Below are positions 8,939 through 18,642 of a stretch of DNA of 64,000 nucleotides, one piece after another. The stretch is from JBBSJZ01 sp041739875 (GTDB taxonomy: Bacteria > Planctomycetota > Planctomycetia > Pirellulales > Pirellulaceae). The position numbers and the translations under genes are program-made. A model generated the notes under the pieces. That model did no database searches. It was not told the origin of the DNA and was given only the letters and a program-made list of their open reading frames with translations. The stretch covers positions 74,198 through 138,197 of the forward strand of contig JBGSNA010000232.1 of the NCBI GenBank assembly GCA_041739875.1, in the 5' to 3' direction. The number at the start of each line of letters is the position of its first letter. The stretch's first letter is position 1.

Positions 8939-10243
8939 TTAAGCAGTTGGATCGACAACCGGAGCGACGACGTCTTCAGTGGCTGGCTCGTCCTTGTACC
9001 AGAACGTGAAAAAGAACAGGGCTGAAATAGCGACTGCGAATCCAGCGGGCATGAGCCAGAACGATTGAGCGTCGGCCAACCAGCCTTCCTTGGTCGTACC
9101 GTCGAGTCCGACATAGTCGCCCCATGTTCCGTGCATGTAATTACCCACCAGCATCCCGGCGCCGTAAGTGATCAACCCAACGAGTGCTTGGGCGCTCGTC
9201 CGCATTTCACGCGGCGCAACGCGGTCCGTATAAAGTTGGCCGGTGACAAAGAAGAAGTCATAGCAGACGCCGTGAAGCACAATGCCAAGGACCAGCATCA
9301 AGCCACTCGTCGGGAACATTCCGAAAATCGCGTAACGCACTGCCCAGGCTAACATACCGACGAGCAGCATGTATTTCACGCCGAGCCGCGACAAGAAAAT
9401 CGGCACCATCAGCATGAAAAAGATCTCGCTCACTTGGCCCAACGCCATCACAGCGGCTGAATCGTCCCCGAATGCGACTGCCTTTACGAAGTCGTTCGTA
9501 CGCGCATAGTAAAACGCCAGCGGGATCGAGATCAGGAAAGAACATATCGCAAACACCAAGTAGTTTGGATTTGCAAACAGTTTCAGCGCATCCAGTCCGA
9601 GAACCTTCACCACCGAGAACGGTTCGTTCTTTCCTTGGGGCGGTGACGCCGGAAGAGCAACGAAACAGTAGACGGCATAGATGATGCTCACCACCGCAGA
9701 AAGTTGGAGCGGAAATTTCGTGCTCCCAGCATTCTCGATGCCTGGCAATAGAGGCAGTGGCATGATTCCAAAGAGCGACTCAGCGACGACCAAGCCTGAC
9801 ATGATCCAACCGATCGTTCCCCACAATCGAATTTTGGGAAACTCACTCTCGACCGATGTCACGTTTTGGAACGTGATCGCGTTCACGAGTGCCATCGTGG
9901 GCATATAGAACGTGAAGAAGGCCAGCATCACCCAAAAAAACTGGTCGGGACTCGTGATCGTACTGCACCACCACAAACAGCAACCACCGAGAAGGTGCAA
10001 AACGCCATTGACGTGCTCTTTGTTGAAAATCCGATCCGCGAGAAAACCGACGATGAGTGGCGCCCATAAAGCCGCCCAAGTCTGAGTTGCGTACGCACCG
10101 CCAACGATCTTGTTGAGCTCTCCGCTGGCTTGATACTCCGCAAAAATGCTATTCAAGTAAGCACCCATCGGAACAAAGAACGCTCCCCAGATAAAGAACT
10201 GGAGAAACATCATCACGCTCAAGCGGATCTTTACGTTAGTCAT
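8939..10243 (-). CDS. MFS permease, nucleoside:H+ symporter-like
   Basis: 434 residues from the ATG at 10243. The frame stays open to 10375, but that extra N-terminus lacks family features, whereas MTNVKIRLSVMMFLQFF begins TM1 correctly. About twelve hydrophobic segments are visible, with the early motif FFIWGAFFVPMGAYL and the conserved SAQALVGLITYGAGMLVG near TM11. This pattern matches the Nuc_H_symport/NupG group, common in planctomycetes. The likely role is inner-membrane uptake of a nucleoside or related small solute. It sits 17 bp upstream of the sulfatase on the same strand, so the two probably share a transcript. Substrate is inferred from family only. Confidence 0.85.
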   Translation of the reverse strand: MTNVKIRLSVMMFLQFFIWGAFFVPMGAYLNSIFAEYQASGELNKIVGGAYATQTWAALWAPLIVGFLADRIFNKEHVNGVLHLLGGCCLWWCSTITSPDQFFWVMLAFFTFYMPTMALVNAITFQNVTSVESEFPKIRLWGTIGWIMSGLVVAESLFGIMPLPLLPGIENAGSTKFPLQLSAVVSIIYAVYCFVALPASPPQGKNEPFSVVKVLGLDALKLFANPNYLVFAICSFLISIPLAFYYARTNDFVKAVAFGDDSAAVMALGQVSEIFFMLMVPIFLSRLGVKYMLLVGMLAWAVRYAIFGMFPTSGLMLVLGIVLHGVCYDFFFVTGQLYTDRVAPREMRTSAQALVGLITYGAGMLVGNYMHGTWGDYVGLDGTTKEGWLADAQSFWLMPAGFAVAISALFFFTFWYKDEPATEDVVAPVVDPTA

Positions 10244-10295
10244 AGCCAGACGATTCTTTCGGCAAGCGGGAGAGTTGACGGTAGGGTAAACTGGC

Positions 10296-10311
10296 GGCAG
10301 TTTTAACTGCC
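10296..10311. promoter_or_regulatory. Palindromic site upstream of the MFS permease
   Basis: ggcagtt and aactgcc form a 7-bp perfect inverted repeat separated by two bases, about 53-68 bp upstream of the permease start. It could be an operator or a small RNA hairpin. Apart from this, the gene-free stretch 10244-10539 shows nothing recognisable. Confidence 0.3.
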
Positions 10312-10539
10312 AGCAGCACCGGTACATGGCACGTACGAATGACAGTATAAGGCAAGGAGCTATTCTTGGGTACAATTCGAATCGACAAAAACCCAGCCGA
10401 CCTCACGTTGGTTCCGAACGCAAATTCATGGCTGAAAACGCAGTCTCATTGTCGATGGGCCAGCACCGGCACAGCGTCGATTACGCCTGTTTTCGAGGTA
10501 ATGCATTGATCTCGCAATTGCTCATTGGAAACGGTGCCC

Positions 10540-13509
10540 CTATTTGTCCGTCACCGCACGAGCGTCGGCAATCGATTCATTCTCGACAAGCAGATAGCGT
10601 CGATTGATGTCGGAGGCATTATAGTTCGCTACGACACCTGAAAGCCAACGCACTTCAATTCGCTCAATGGTCGATTCACTCCCAAGCCCGAAGCTTAGGG
10701 ATGATTCGTTACTGGATTGATAGCCATCACCCGATGTCACCCATTGCACCCATTCTTGGTTCGCACAGACAACCTTCACACGTGCGCCGACGGCTGAGCG
10801 TTCACGTTCCGTTGCGACAAGTTCAACCTGGACCCAATTCCCCACACTGGAACTATTCTGCAAAAGTGCAATGGGTGCACCGATGTGAACACTGGCCAAA
10901 TCGACGAGCCCGTCGCGGTTCCAATCAAGCTTTACCAACGAACGGCCAAGGCGTGGAGTGGACCAGTACGATGATGAGACGCTGTCAACGCGTTCAAAGC
11001 CAGCCGCACCGCCACGAAACAGCTGTGGCAACATTTGATATGGCGAGCCGTCCGGAAGGGAGGGATAAATGTGGCCGTTTAGAATTGCGATATCCGTCCA
11101 ACCATTATTGTCAAAATCAGCAGCCTGAGTTCCCCAACCAACACTTGCGAACGTTTCTTCTTCGAGTCCCAGTCCTATATTTTTATTTACGAAAATTCCG
11201 TGGTCGTGCTGTAGATAGACCGCTGACGGTTCATTTGCAAAATTGCTTACGTGCATGTCGAGCATGCCGTTTCGATCAAAATCGCCGCTCGCAACACCCA
11301 TACTGCCTTCGGAGTTGCCTCGCAATCCGACAGCGCAACCTCGCAACTGCGCCAATTCTCGAAGTCGATATTGATGGCCTTTGATAGATTCGGGCTCACT
11401 CAGGAAAAGTGAATTCGGTTCGGTATCATTTGCAATATATAAATCATTGCCATTGCGTCCATCAATATCTGTCATTATGACACCAAGGCCATAAGTCGGA
11501 CGGATGTCATCTTTTGTGAATCGCCATGGAACCCAAATGCCCTCTTCGGTTTGGCGCAAGACTTCGTTGGCGGCCGCGTGAAATTTTTGAGGGCTGCAGT
11601 TCGATGCATCCGGACCAGAGCACGATGCATCCTTGATCGCTGGATCGTTGATGTAGTTAACCACAACTATTTCAGGCAAACTATCGCCATCAAGGTCGCC
11701 GCAAGCAATGGACGCCGTCCATGCGTTTTGCTCAAGCTCACCGAGTAATTGCCTGGTGAAGGTCCCGTCACCATTATTTCGCAGTATGACATTGGGCCCG
11801 ATGTTGGCCACGATCAGATCGACGAAGCCATCTTGGTCAATATCACCAGTAGCGACTCCTTGCGCGTAACCATAGTCCACACCGGAACTCTGCTGCGTGC
11901 AATTCTGAAAGTGCGAGCCACCCATATTTCGAAATAGCTCGTTTGAAGCGGACTCTGCGCCACTAAACTCGTTTCCGCCGCCTTGCCCGCAATAAAGATC
12001 TGGCCAACCGTCACGATCAAAATCCAGAACGCCCATGCCGGCACCAGTAACTTGATACATATGAAGTTCATCGATAGGGGATCCACGCCCAGGATCAAAT
12101 TGAAACTTCAGCCCTGAAGCGGCAGCGACGTCTTCAAGACTGATTGTTCCGTTTACAACATCCGGCCTTTCGAGTGGCGACGCGTCTCGGGGGATGATTT
12201 GCGATAATTCGGGCAAAGGCCAGTCCTCCGTATTCACGCCACAGGTCAACCATTTCGTGTCACGTTCAACTTCCACGCTCTCTCCCGAGGATAACACCGA
12301 CTCGGCAATGGGCTCCGTCGAAAGTTTCATCCAAGCGAGGGCTTCATGAGGTCGCTGGAGTTGGTTCAAGATTTGACCCAGCCGATGAAGCTGTTCCGTG
12401 GTTCGTTCTAAACCTGTGACAATGTAGTTCACTTCCTCAAGAAGCTGGCTGCGGCGAAACGCGAGACGCGCCAAGTCATCACGTCCAACCACTTCGAGTG
12501 ATCTTGCCATCGCCAAAAATGAAAATCGATCTGTATCATCCCGAGTCACCGCTTCGGCGAAGCACCGGACTGCAACTTCGTGCTTTCCGTGCTGTTGGTG
12601 CCAATGTCCGATCGCAAACCAGTACTCAGGCTCACGATCGATCCCATTGGGCACGTTCTTTGACCAATCCGCGAAGAGACCGTCGTCTTGCAGAGTCGAA
12701 AAAACGCGTCCTGCGAACGCTGCCGCTGCTGTAGATACAGGTACCTCACTAAGAAGATTTGAGGCCATCAGTTTAGCCTCCTGTTGCTTCCCGCTGAACC
12801 ACTGCAGCTTGGCGATGCAGAGATCACTGAGAGGGATATCAACCAGTTTGCTCACGTCTTTTTGTACAAATGGATCACTCGCAGCATTCATTCCATAAAG
12901 TTCACTTGGCGTCGCAACTTGAAATTTCGCGAGTGCACGGAGGTGCGGCATGGCTTCCGCATGTCGGCCTTGACAATTGAGTAGCTGAGCCAGGCGTCGA
13001 TGTGCCACAATGAAACGATCCTGGAGCTTCAAAACGGACCGCAGCTTCTCTTCGGCTTCATCAAGTTGCCCCAGCTGAATTAGCCAATCGGCCGACATGC
13101 CTAACGCTGGCAGGCCAGCTTCCGGATGCGTCGGAGGGATCAATTCAAGGAGCGCCAATGCCTCTTCAAAGTTCTGTAACGAGGCTTCGCCGCGAGCCAA
13201 TAAGAATAGTGCGGTGGCGTTCTCTGGCTGCTCTATCAACAGCGGTTGGAGGAGCGCCTTCGCCGAAGCAATGTCTCCAGCATTTACAAGACTTGTCGCA
13301 GCAATCAAGTCTTTATTCACGTCTCGCTTGACTCCAGACGACGTGGAAGCGGTCGCTCCCTCAATTTCGAGTGGTGAAATGGCGGATAAATGGTCCGCCT
13401 GCGTCGTACCCGAAAGCGGTTCTGGACTGTCCGCAGAATTGCAGCCGAGAACCAATATCGAGACCATCGCTACAAAATGAACGCAACAAGAATGGGTCGG
13501 TACGATCAT
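10540..13509 (-). CDS. TPR and FG-GAP/ASPIC-UnbV (CRTAC1-like) lipoprotein
   Basis: About 989 residues from the ATG at 13509. The open frame begins at 13620, but the start at 13509 puts a lipoprotein signal (ends ILVLGC) at the N-terminus. Residues about 70-400 contain TPR-like helices (for example ATALFLLARGEASLQNFEEA). The middle to C-terminal half holds VCBS/FG-GAP calcium-binding blades with the pattern DxDxDGxxD (GVLDFDRDGWPDL, GDIDQDGFVDL, ADFDNNGWTDI). The C-terminus carries an ASPIC/UnbV domain (VGNWVQVEL through IERIEVRWLSG). Such proteins are exported, calcium-dependent propeller proteins with no defined reaction. It is transcribed divergently from the lipoprotein/DUF1559 pair. Confidence 0.85.
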   Translation of the reverse strand: MIVPTHSCCVHFVAMVSILVLGCNSADSPEPLSGTTQADHLSAISPLEIEGATASTSSGVKRDVNKDLIAATSLVNAGDIASAKALLQPLLIEQPENATALFLLARGEASLQNFEEALALLELIPPTHPEAGLPALGMSADWLIQLGQLDEAEEKLRSVLKLQDRFIVAHRRLAQLLNCQGRHAEAMPHLRALAKFQVATPSELYGMNAASDPFVQKDVSKLVDIPLSDLCIAKLQWFSGKQQEAKLMASNLLSEVPVSTAAAAFAGRVFSTLQDDGLFADWSKNVPNGIDREPEYWFAIGHWHQQHGKHEVAVRCFAEAVTRDDTDRFSFLAMARSLEVVGRDDLARLAFRRSQLLEEVNYIVTGLERTTEQLHRLGQILNQLQRPHEALAWMKLSTEPIAESVLSSGESVEVERDTKWLTCGVNTEDWPLPELSQIIPRDASPLERPDVVNGTISLEDVAAASGLKFQFDPGRGSPIDELHMYQVTGAGMGVLDFDRDGWPDLYCGQGGGNEFSGAESASNELFRNMGGSHFQNCTQQSSGVDYGYAQGVATGDIDQDGFVDLIVANIGPNVILRNNGDGTFTRQLLGELEQNAWTASIACGDLDGDSLPEIVVVNYINDPAIKDASCSGPDASNCSPQKFHAAANEVLRQTEEGIWVPWRFTKDDIRPTYGLGVIMTDIDGRNGNDLYIANDTEPNSLFLSEPESIKGHQYRLRELAQLRGCAVGLRGNSEGSMGVASGDFDRNGMLDMHVSNFANEPSAVYLQHDHGIFVNKNIGLGLEEETFASVGWGTQAADFDNNGWTDIAILNGHIYPSLPDGSPYQMLPQLFRGGAAGFERVDSVSSSYWSTPRLGRSLVKLDWNRDGLVDLASVHIGAPIALLQNSSSVGNWVQVELVATERERSAVGARVKVVCANQEWVQWVTSGDGYQSSNESSLSFGLGSESTIERIEVRWLSGVVANYNASDINRRYLLVENESIADARAVTDK

Positions 13510-13809
13510 GATGCGACCACGGAGGCCGACAGCCCCGAAACGCTCACAAACTTGATGGTTCGCCTCACGGCAAGTCGACACTGCTGCGACGTTGGTTCGT
13601 TGGATCTTGTTTCGAATCATCGGCGATACTCACGAGTATTTACAAAACGGCATTCATGACAACCAACGCAATATCCGAAAAACCAGACGAGATTGGTTGA
13701 CTTTGCCCCTTTACAGAACGTACATTGATGTCCACTTCTCCCCCAGCACACCGGTTGGCTTGGCTGCGAACTCTTTCCTAATCCCCTTTAACTCAGGTCT
13801 TTGCTCACA
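13510..13809. other. Divergent intergenic region, 300 bp
   Basis: This gap separates the TPR/UnbV gene (minus) from the small lipoprotein gene (plus) and should hold both promoters. I see no convincing consensus boxes, repeats or small genes in it. Confidence 0.4.
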
Positions 13810-13992
13810 ATGCGTATTTCTCTTTCGTTCTTGAGTTTTTCCTTGCTGGTAGTTTGCTTTACTGTCGGTTGCGGCGGCGGCGGCGCGCCTGCGACAACAG
13901 TCAATGAAGAAGGGAGCCGCGTCGATCCTACAATTGATCCAGCTTTCTACGAGGATAGTGCAAACCTCGACCCATTGGCTCCCGCAAAATAA
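13810..13992 (+). CDS. Small lipoprotein paired with DUF1559 protein
   Basis: A 60-residue product starting at the ATG at 13810 (a TTG at 13801 is in frame but adds only three residues). The first 22 residues are a lipoprotein signal with lipobox FTVGC, followed by a run of glycines and a short acidic tail containing DPTIDPAFYEDS. Tiny lipoproteins of this type directly precede DUF1559 genes in many planctomycetes. Here the gap to the next gene is only 30 bp. Function is unknown; co-transcription with the DUF1559 gene is likely. Confidence 0.75.
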   Translation: MRISLSFLSFSLLVVCFTVGCGGGGAPATTVNEEGSRVDPTIDPAFYEDSANLDPLAPAK

Positions 13993-14022
13993 TCGTACGT
14001 CTCTTTTTCTTGGATTCTTTCA

Positions 14023-15162
14023 ATGAGGTTTTGTATGCGACAACCATGTGTTCGTAGACAGTCTGGCTTTACCCTTGTGGAACTGCTGGTCGTCATCGCC
14101 ATCATCGGCGTTTTAGTCGGTCTCTTGCTCCCCGCAGTGCAAGCAGCCCGTGAAGCAGCTCGACGAATGAGCTGCAGCAACAATTTCAAGCAAATCGGCT
14201 TGGGGATGCATAACTACCATGCTGCATATAATACGTTCGCAGCCGGTAGAGATGGTACCGTTGGTACACCTGCGGCATTAGGAAATGGCCGTCGTGCAAA
14301 TCAGAACTTGATCGGCATTCTTCCTTTCATTGAGCAACAAGCACTTTGGGAGCAGATTGCAAATCCGTTAGTGATCGCGGGTACGACGTATGCACCCTTC
14401 GGTACAGGTCCAGGCACGGACACTCCTCCCTACACGCCATGGCGAACTACGGTCGGAACCTATCGATGCCCCAGCGATCCGACAGTAATCACAACGGGCG
14501 CTGGAGTCATGAATTATGGAAATTGCTATGGCGATGGTATCCGAAGTGTTGGACGCCCCGCTGACGGAAGTTGGACATCTGACAAGACGGCGCAGCGAGG
14601 ATTGTTTCGAACATGGAAAGCCTTGGGTTTCCGAGACATTCTCGACGGCACCGCTAACACCGTCGCAATGGGCGAGATGACGGTAGCAAGCGGGCAACGT
14701 AGTGTCCTAAACAACATCGCTCGAGTGCCGGATGTTTGGACGTTTCCAAACGTACAACCCGCTCTGTGTAAGTCTGGTACGCACATTGATGCGGCTCGTC
14801 CGCGATTCTATTCCGTTACCGCAACAGGCCTTTGGCCACGAGGCCAACGTTGGGCGGACGGACACGTACACGAAAGCGGTGTGACGACGAACGTAGGGCC
14901 AAATTCTCCTTCATGCGTTCGTTCTGGAGACGACAATGACGGGCTCTACTCTGTTAACAGCTACCATCAAGGTGGTGCGCACGTGTTAATGGCTGACGGC
15001 GCAGTGAGATTCGTTTCTGACTCCATTGAAACAGGAAATCTGAACTCACAGCCAGTATCCCAAAACGGCGGTACGTTCTTGCCAAGCGGTTCAGCTAGCC
15101 CTTACGGCGTTTGGGGTGCGATGGGTACGGTCGCTGCTGCTGAAGTGATTCCCGCTCAGTAA
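14023..15162 (+). CDS. DUF1559 protein with type IV prepilin-like N-terminus
   Basis: 379 residues (a second ATG at 14035 is also possible). The N-terminus has a type III signal: GFTLVELLVVIAIIGVLVGLLLPAV, with Gly then Phe at the prepilin peptidase site, Glu at +5 and a hydrophobic helix. The segment AAREAARRMSCSNNFKQIGL follows and is diagnostic for planctomycete DUF1559 proteins. The C-terminus has the expected H-x-G-G-A-H-V-L-M-A-D-G segment (about 321-332). The globular part is exported or surface-exposed and its role is unknown. These proteins occur in large paralogous sets and should not be taken as the missing major pseudopilin of the secretion genes at the start of the window. Confidence 0.92.
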   Translation: MRFCMRQPCVRRQSGFTLVELLVVIAIIGVLVGLLLPAVQAAREAARRMSCSNNFKQIGLGMHNYHAAYNTFAAGRDGTVGTPAALGNGRRANQNLIGILPFIEQQALWEQIANPLVIAGTTYAPFGTGPGTDTPPYTPWRTTVGTYRCPSDPTVITTGAGVMNYGNCYGDGIRSVGRPADGSWTSDKTAQRGLFRTWKALGFRDILDGTANTVAMGEMTVASGQRSVLNNIARVPDVWTFPNVQPALCKSGTHIDAARPRFYSVTATGLWPRGQRWADGHVHESGVTTNVGPNSPSCVRSGDDNDGLYSVNSYHQGGAHVLMADGAVRFVSDSIETGNLNSQPVSQNGGTFLPSGSASPYGVWGAMGTVAAAEVIPAQ

Positions 15163-15197
15163 GTTAGTGCGTTTCGCGACACACTTAGTTCATCACG

Positions 15198-15230
15198 AAT
15201 TCCCCCAGCTTTGACTGGGGGAATTTTTTT
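15198..15230 (+). terminator. Intrinsic terminator after the DUF1559 gene
   Basis: A perfect 10-bp stem (aattccccca at 15198-15207 with tgggggaatt at 15216-15225) has an 8-nt loop and is followed at once by a T run. It lies 36 bp after the DUF1559 stop codon and is the clearest terminator in the window. The rest of the gap to the next gene (15231-15461) shows nothing else recognisable. Confidence 0.92.
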
Positions 15231-15461
15231 GATTTTTTCAGATCTCAGCGGGGCAAACCGTCCGCTTTTTGGCCCGCAACCGGTTAGCAACTTACGTTCG
15301 ATTCAAAACGAATAGGATGCTGTTGCACCTTTGTTTTGTCTTCGCTTGCGTCGCTATGTTGCTGCGCAATTTCCATTTTTGTTCGACCCGCGAGCATGCG
15401 GCTGCTACAATCAAAACGCCCACCGCAAACACGCCCACCTTGGATTTTGAGAGTTGAGTCC

Positions 15462-18400
15462 ATGCACTGCTTGATGCCGCGAATTTTTCTATGTGTCGAA
15501 TTCGCGACGGCGGCTCTTTTTTGCCTTACTGCTTGTAGTTCGCCAAGAACTTCTTTCGCGGCTGAGCCAAAGCCCGAATCGAATGCAATTGATTTTAGCA
15601 CCCAGGTCCAGCCGATTTTGTCGGATCGCTGCTTTCACTGTCATGGGCCGGATTCGGAAAACCAAGACTCTGCGTTTCGTGCGGATACGAAAGACAACTT
15701 GTTTGCCAACCTCGGTTCATATACCGCCGTTGTGCCAGGCGACTTGGAAGCCAGCGAGTTGCATCGTCGAATTCACTCAAGCGATCCGAACGAAGTCATG
15801 CCACCACCGGATAGCAATCGTGCGTTGTCCGATGAAGACAAGCGGATATTGGATCAGTGGATCATCGAGGGAGCGTCTTATGCTTCGCATTGGTCGTTCA
15901 CTCCGCCGACACGCCCCAACGTGCCTGCCGATGTATTGACACAACTTGCTAACGACAAGGACTGGAAGCAAGTCGATCTATCGCGATGGAGCGAAAACCC
16001 GATCGACGCATTCATTGCAAAGCGACTGCAAGCTGCGGGGTTGGCCGCTACGGCGGAAGCGGATCCAGAAACGCTGCTACGTCGTGCGTCGCTCACATTA
16101 ACAGGACTGTTGCCGCCGACGAAGCTCCGATCAGAGTTCCTGGCAAACCCCACCAATGCAACCTACATCGCCGCCGTCGAAGTTTTGCTGAACTCGATGG
16201 CCTACGCCGAGAGACAAAGTTTGCGTTGGCTGGACGCAGCTCGCTACGCAGATACCGACGGATACCAGAATGACCGCGAACGAACCAATTGGCCGTGGCG
16301 TGATTGGGTGACCAAAGCATTCCACGACAACAAGCCGTTTGACGAGTTCACGATCGAACAACTAGCCGGTGACATGCTTCCGGGAGCAACTGAATCCCAA
16401 AGACTTGCAACGGCGTTCAATCGAAACCACCGCCAGAACGGTGAAGCCGGAGCACTCGCCGATGAGTTTTCTGTCGAAAACGTAATCGACCGTGTCGAGA
16501 CGACGGCAACAGTGTGGCTTGGATTAACAGCCGGATGCGCTCGTTGTCACGACCACAAGTACGACCCGCTCAGCCAGCGTGAGTTCTACCAGCTCTATGC
16601 GTATTTCAATAACATCGGAGAACGAGGCATCGGTAACGGTATCGATGCGATGCCGACGATCGAAACGTACTCGCCGCTTGTCACGATTCCCCCAAAGCTC
16701 GTTACTGGATTGGCCGACGCAGAACGCGCATTGAGCGAATCACGAAAGTCACTTGATGCTCGCATGAACGATTGGGCAATCGCGACCCGTGGCCAGCTTG
16801 ATGCGGACACCAGCCTCGATGATTGGAAGATTGCTGACATCCGATCCCACGAATTGATCGGCGAGGGACGCTTGGAGCGACTCGATGACTTGACTTTGGA
16901 GTACACCGGAACGAGCCCCAAGAGTGTTACGTACGAGATAGGTCTCAATGTCGGTGGGCAAACGCTCTCATCGCTGATGATCGAGGCATTGCCGGATGAC
17001 AAATTCGGGAAACCTCGCCAGCTCGCTCCAAGCTCCAACGGCAACTTTGTGATGACGGAACTCCTAGTGCTCTTCAATGAGAAACCGGTGGCTCTAGCGT
17101 CGATCGTGGCGAGCTTTGAACAGGACAGTTATGCCGTTGCAAACGCCATCGATAACGATGCAAAGTCTGGCTGGGCTGTGTTCGGAAGCGAAGTCCAGCC
17201 CGAGCCAGTGCAAGCCATTGTGCAATTCGCGGAGCCAATCAGTGTCGCGGCGAATGATCGCGTTGAAGTGAAGTTGGTCTTTGGCAGCGAGTTTGCAGGA
17301 CATTCGATCGGCAAGTTACAGCTCAAAACGACAGACACCCCCAACGCGTCGTTGCCAAAATCGTTTGGCTTGAGCGAAAACATCTTCAATGCTTTGCGCC
17401 AACCGGCTGACCAACGCAACGACAAACAGAACGAATTATTGCGTGCGCACTTTGAAACGATTGATGAAGTGACCGTGTCGGCGAAGAGTGCTGTTGCGAA
17501 TGCGGAACGTGAAATGAACGAACGTGGATTTCGCAAGGCAACAGTCATGGTCATGAATGAGCGTGATGGCGATCCGACGCCATCGTATTTGCTGCAACGC
17601 GGTGCGTATGATGCGCCTGATAAATCGTCGTCGATCCCCCGTGGCGTGCCGGTTTCGTTGCTGGCGAGTGCTGATACACCTCAACCAAGTGATCGCATGG
17701 AGCTGGCTAAGTGGTTGGTGTCGAGCCAGAATCCTTTAACGGCGCGAGTGATCGTCAATCGCATTTGGCAAGATCATTTTGGGACTGGGCTTGTCAAGAC
17801 GACGGAGGATTTCGGTTTGCAGGGCGAAACACCGAGCCATCGAGAGTTACTGGATTGGTTAGCCGTCGAGTTCATGGAGTCGGGATGGGATGTGCAGGCA
17901 ATGCACCGCTTGATCGTCACCAGCCAGACCTACCGTCAATCGTCCAAGACTACTTCGGAGAAGACATCCAAGGACCCAGAAAATCGTCTTCTCGCTCGTG
18001 GGCCACGCTATCGCGCCGATGGGTTCACGATCCGCGACGTGTCACTTCAAGCAAGTGGGCTGTTGTCGGAGAAGGTGGGCGGACCGTCCGTGAAGCCCTA
18101 CCAACCGGATGGATTGTGGAGCGTCGTCGCAGCAAACCTGGGCATGGATTACGACATGGACAAGGGTGACGCTCTGTTTCGAAAGAGCGTCTACACGTAT
18201 TGGAAACGGGCCGTGAATCCTCCGCGACAAACCATTTTTGATTCAGGCGGTCGTGAGGTTTGCAATGTTCGGGTACGTCGTACGAATACGCCGCTCCAGG
18301 CACTCGTGATGATGAATGATCCGACGTTCATTGAAGCGGCTCGCAACTTGGCCCAGCGAGCGTTGTTGGATCAATCGCTGGATACGACACAGCGACTCGA

Positions 18401-18635
18401 GTTCATCTATGAAGAAGCCGTCGCGCGTTCTGCGAGTAAACAGGTTATGGATGTGCTGACGAAAAATGTCGAGTTCTATCGTGAGCACTATTCGAAAAAA
18501 CCAGACGATGCGGCTAGCCTGGTTGCGACCGGCGAATCGCCGCGAAACGAAACGCTCGATGTGACAGAACATGCCGCCTTAACGGCAACGGCACACTTAA
18601 TTTTCAACTTGGACGAATTCATTACAGTCGAGTAG
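15462..18635 (+). CDS. PSD1-type planctomycete cytochrome c protein (DUF1549/DUF1553), first copy
   Basis: 1057 residues from the ATG at 15462. The frame extends upstream to 15336, but the start at 15462 (or 15474) places a signal sequence at the N-terminus; LTAC within it could be a lipobox. Order of domains: a PSCyt1 heme site CFHCHG at about 57-62, a PSCyt2/DUF1549 domain (LRRASLTLTGLLP, LRWLDAARYADTDGYQ) with a second Cys motif CARCHDHKYDP, then a C-terminal PSD1/DUF1553 domain (NPLTARVIVNRIWQDHFG, RRTNTPLQALVMMNDP). These are exported proteins whose electron partner and substrate are unknown. The DUF1501 gene starts 8 bp downstream, so the two are an operon. Confidence 0.92.
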   Translation: MHCLMPRIFLCVEFATAALFCLTACSSPRTSFAAEPKPESNAIDFSTQVQPILSDRCFHCHGPDSENQDSAFRADTKDNLFANLGSYTAVVPGDLEASELHRRIHSSDPNEVMPPPDSNRALSDEDKRILDQWIIEGASYASHWSFTPPTRPNVPADVLTQLANDKDWKQVDLSRWSENPIDAFIAKRLQAAGLAATAEADPETLLRRASLTLTGLLPPTKLRSEFLANPTNATYIAAVEVLLNSMAYAERQSLRWLDAARYADTDGYQNDRERTNWPWRDWVTKAFHDNKPFDEFTIEQLAGDMLPGATESQRLATAFNRNHRQNGEAGALADEFSVENVIDRVETTATVWLGLTAGCARCHDHKYDPLSQREFYQLYAYFNNIGERGIGNGIDAMPTIETYSPLVTIPPKLVTGLADAERALSESRKSLDARMNDWAIATRGQLDADTSLDDWKIADIRSHELIGEGRLERLDDLTLEYTGTSPKSVTYEIGLNVGGQTLSSLMIEALPDDKFGKPRQLAPSSNGNFVMTELLVLFNEKPVALASIVASFEQDSYAVANAIDNDAKSGWAVFGSEVQPEPVQAIVQFAEPISVAANDRVEVKLVFGSEFAGHSIGKLQLKTTDTPNASLPKSFGLSENIFNALRQPADQRNDKQNELLRAHFETIDEVTVSAKSAVANAEREMNERGFRKATVMVMNERDGDPTPSYLLQRGAYDAPDKSSSIPRGVPVSLLASADTPQPSDRMELAKWLVSSQNPLTARVIVNRIWQDHFGTGLVKTTEDFGLQGETPSHRELLDWLAVEFMESGWDVQAMHRLIVTSQTYRQSSKTTSEKTSKDPENRLLARGPRYRADGFTIRDVSLQASGLLSEKVGGPSVKPYQPDGLWSVVAANLGMDYDMDKGDALFRKSVYTYWKRAVNPPRQTIFDSGGREVCNVRVRRTNTPLQALVMMNDPTFIEAARNLAQRALLDQSLDTTQRLEFIYEEAVARSASKQVMDVLTKNVEFYREHYSKKPDDAASLVATGESPRNETLDVTEHAALTATAHLIFNLDEFITVE

Positions 18636-18642
18636 CAAATCT

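Noticed and set aside
14023..15162. DUF1559 protein as the missing pseudopilin of the secretion genes
   Set aside because: The prepilin signal is shared, but this family is amplified in planctomycetes and lies 9 kb away next to unrelated genes.
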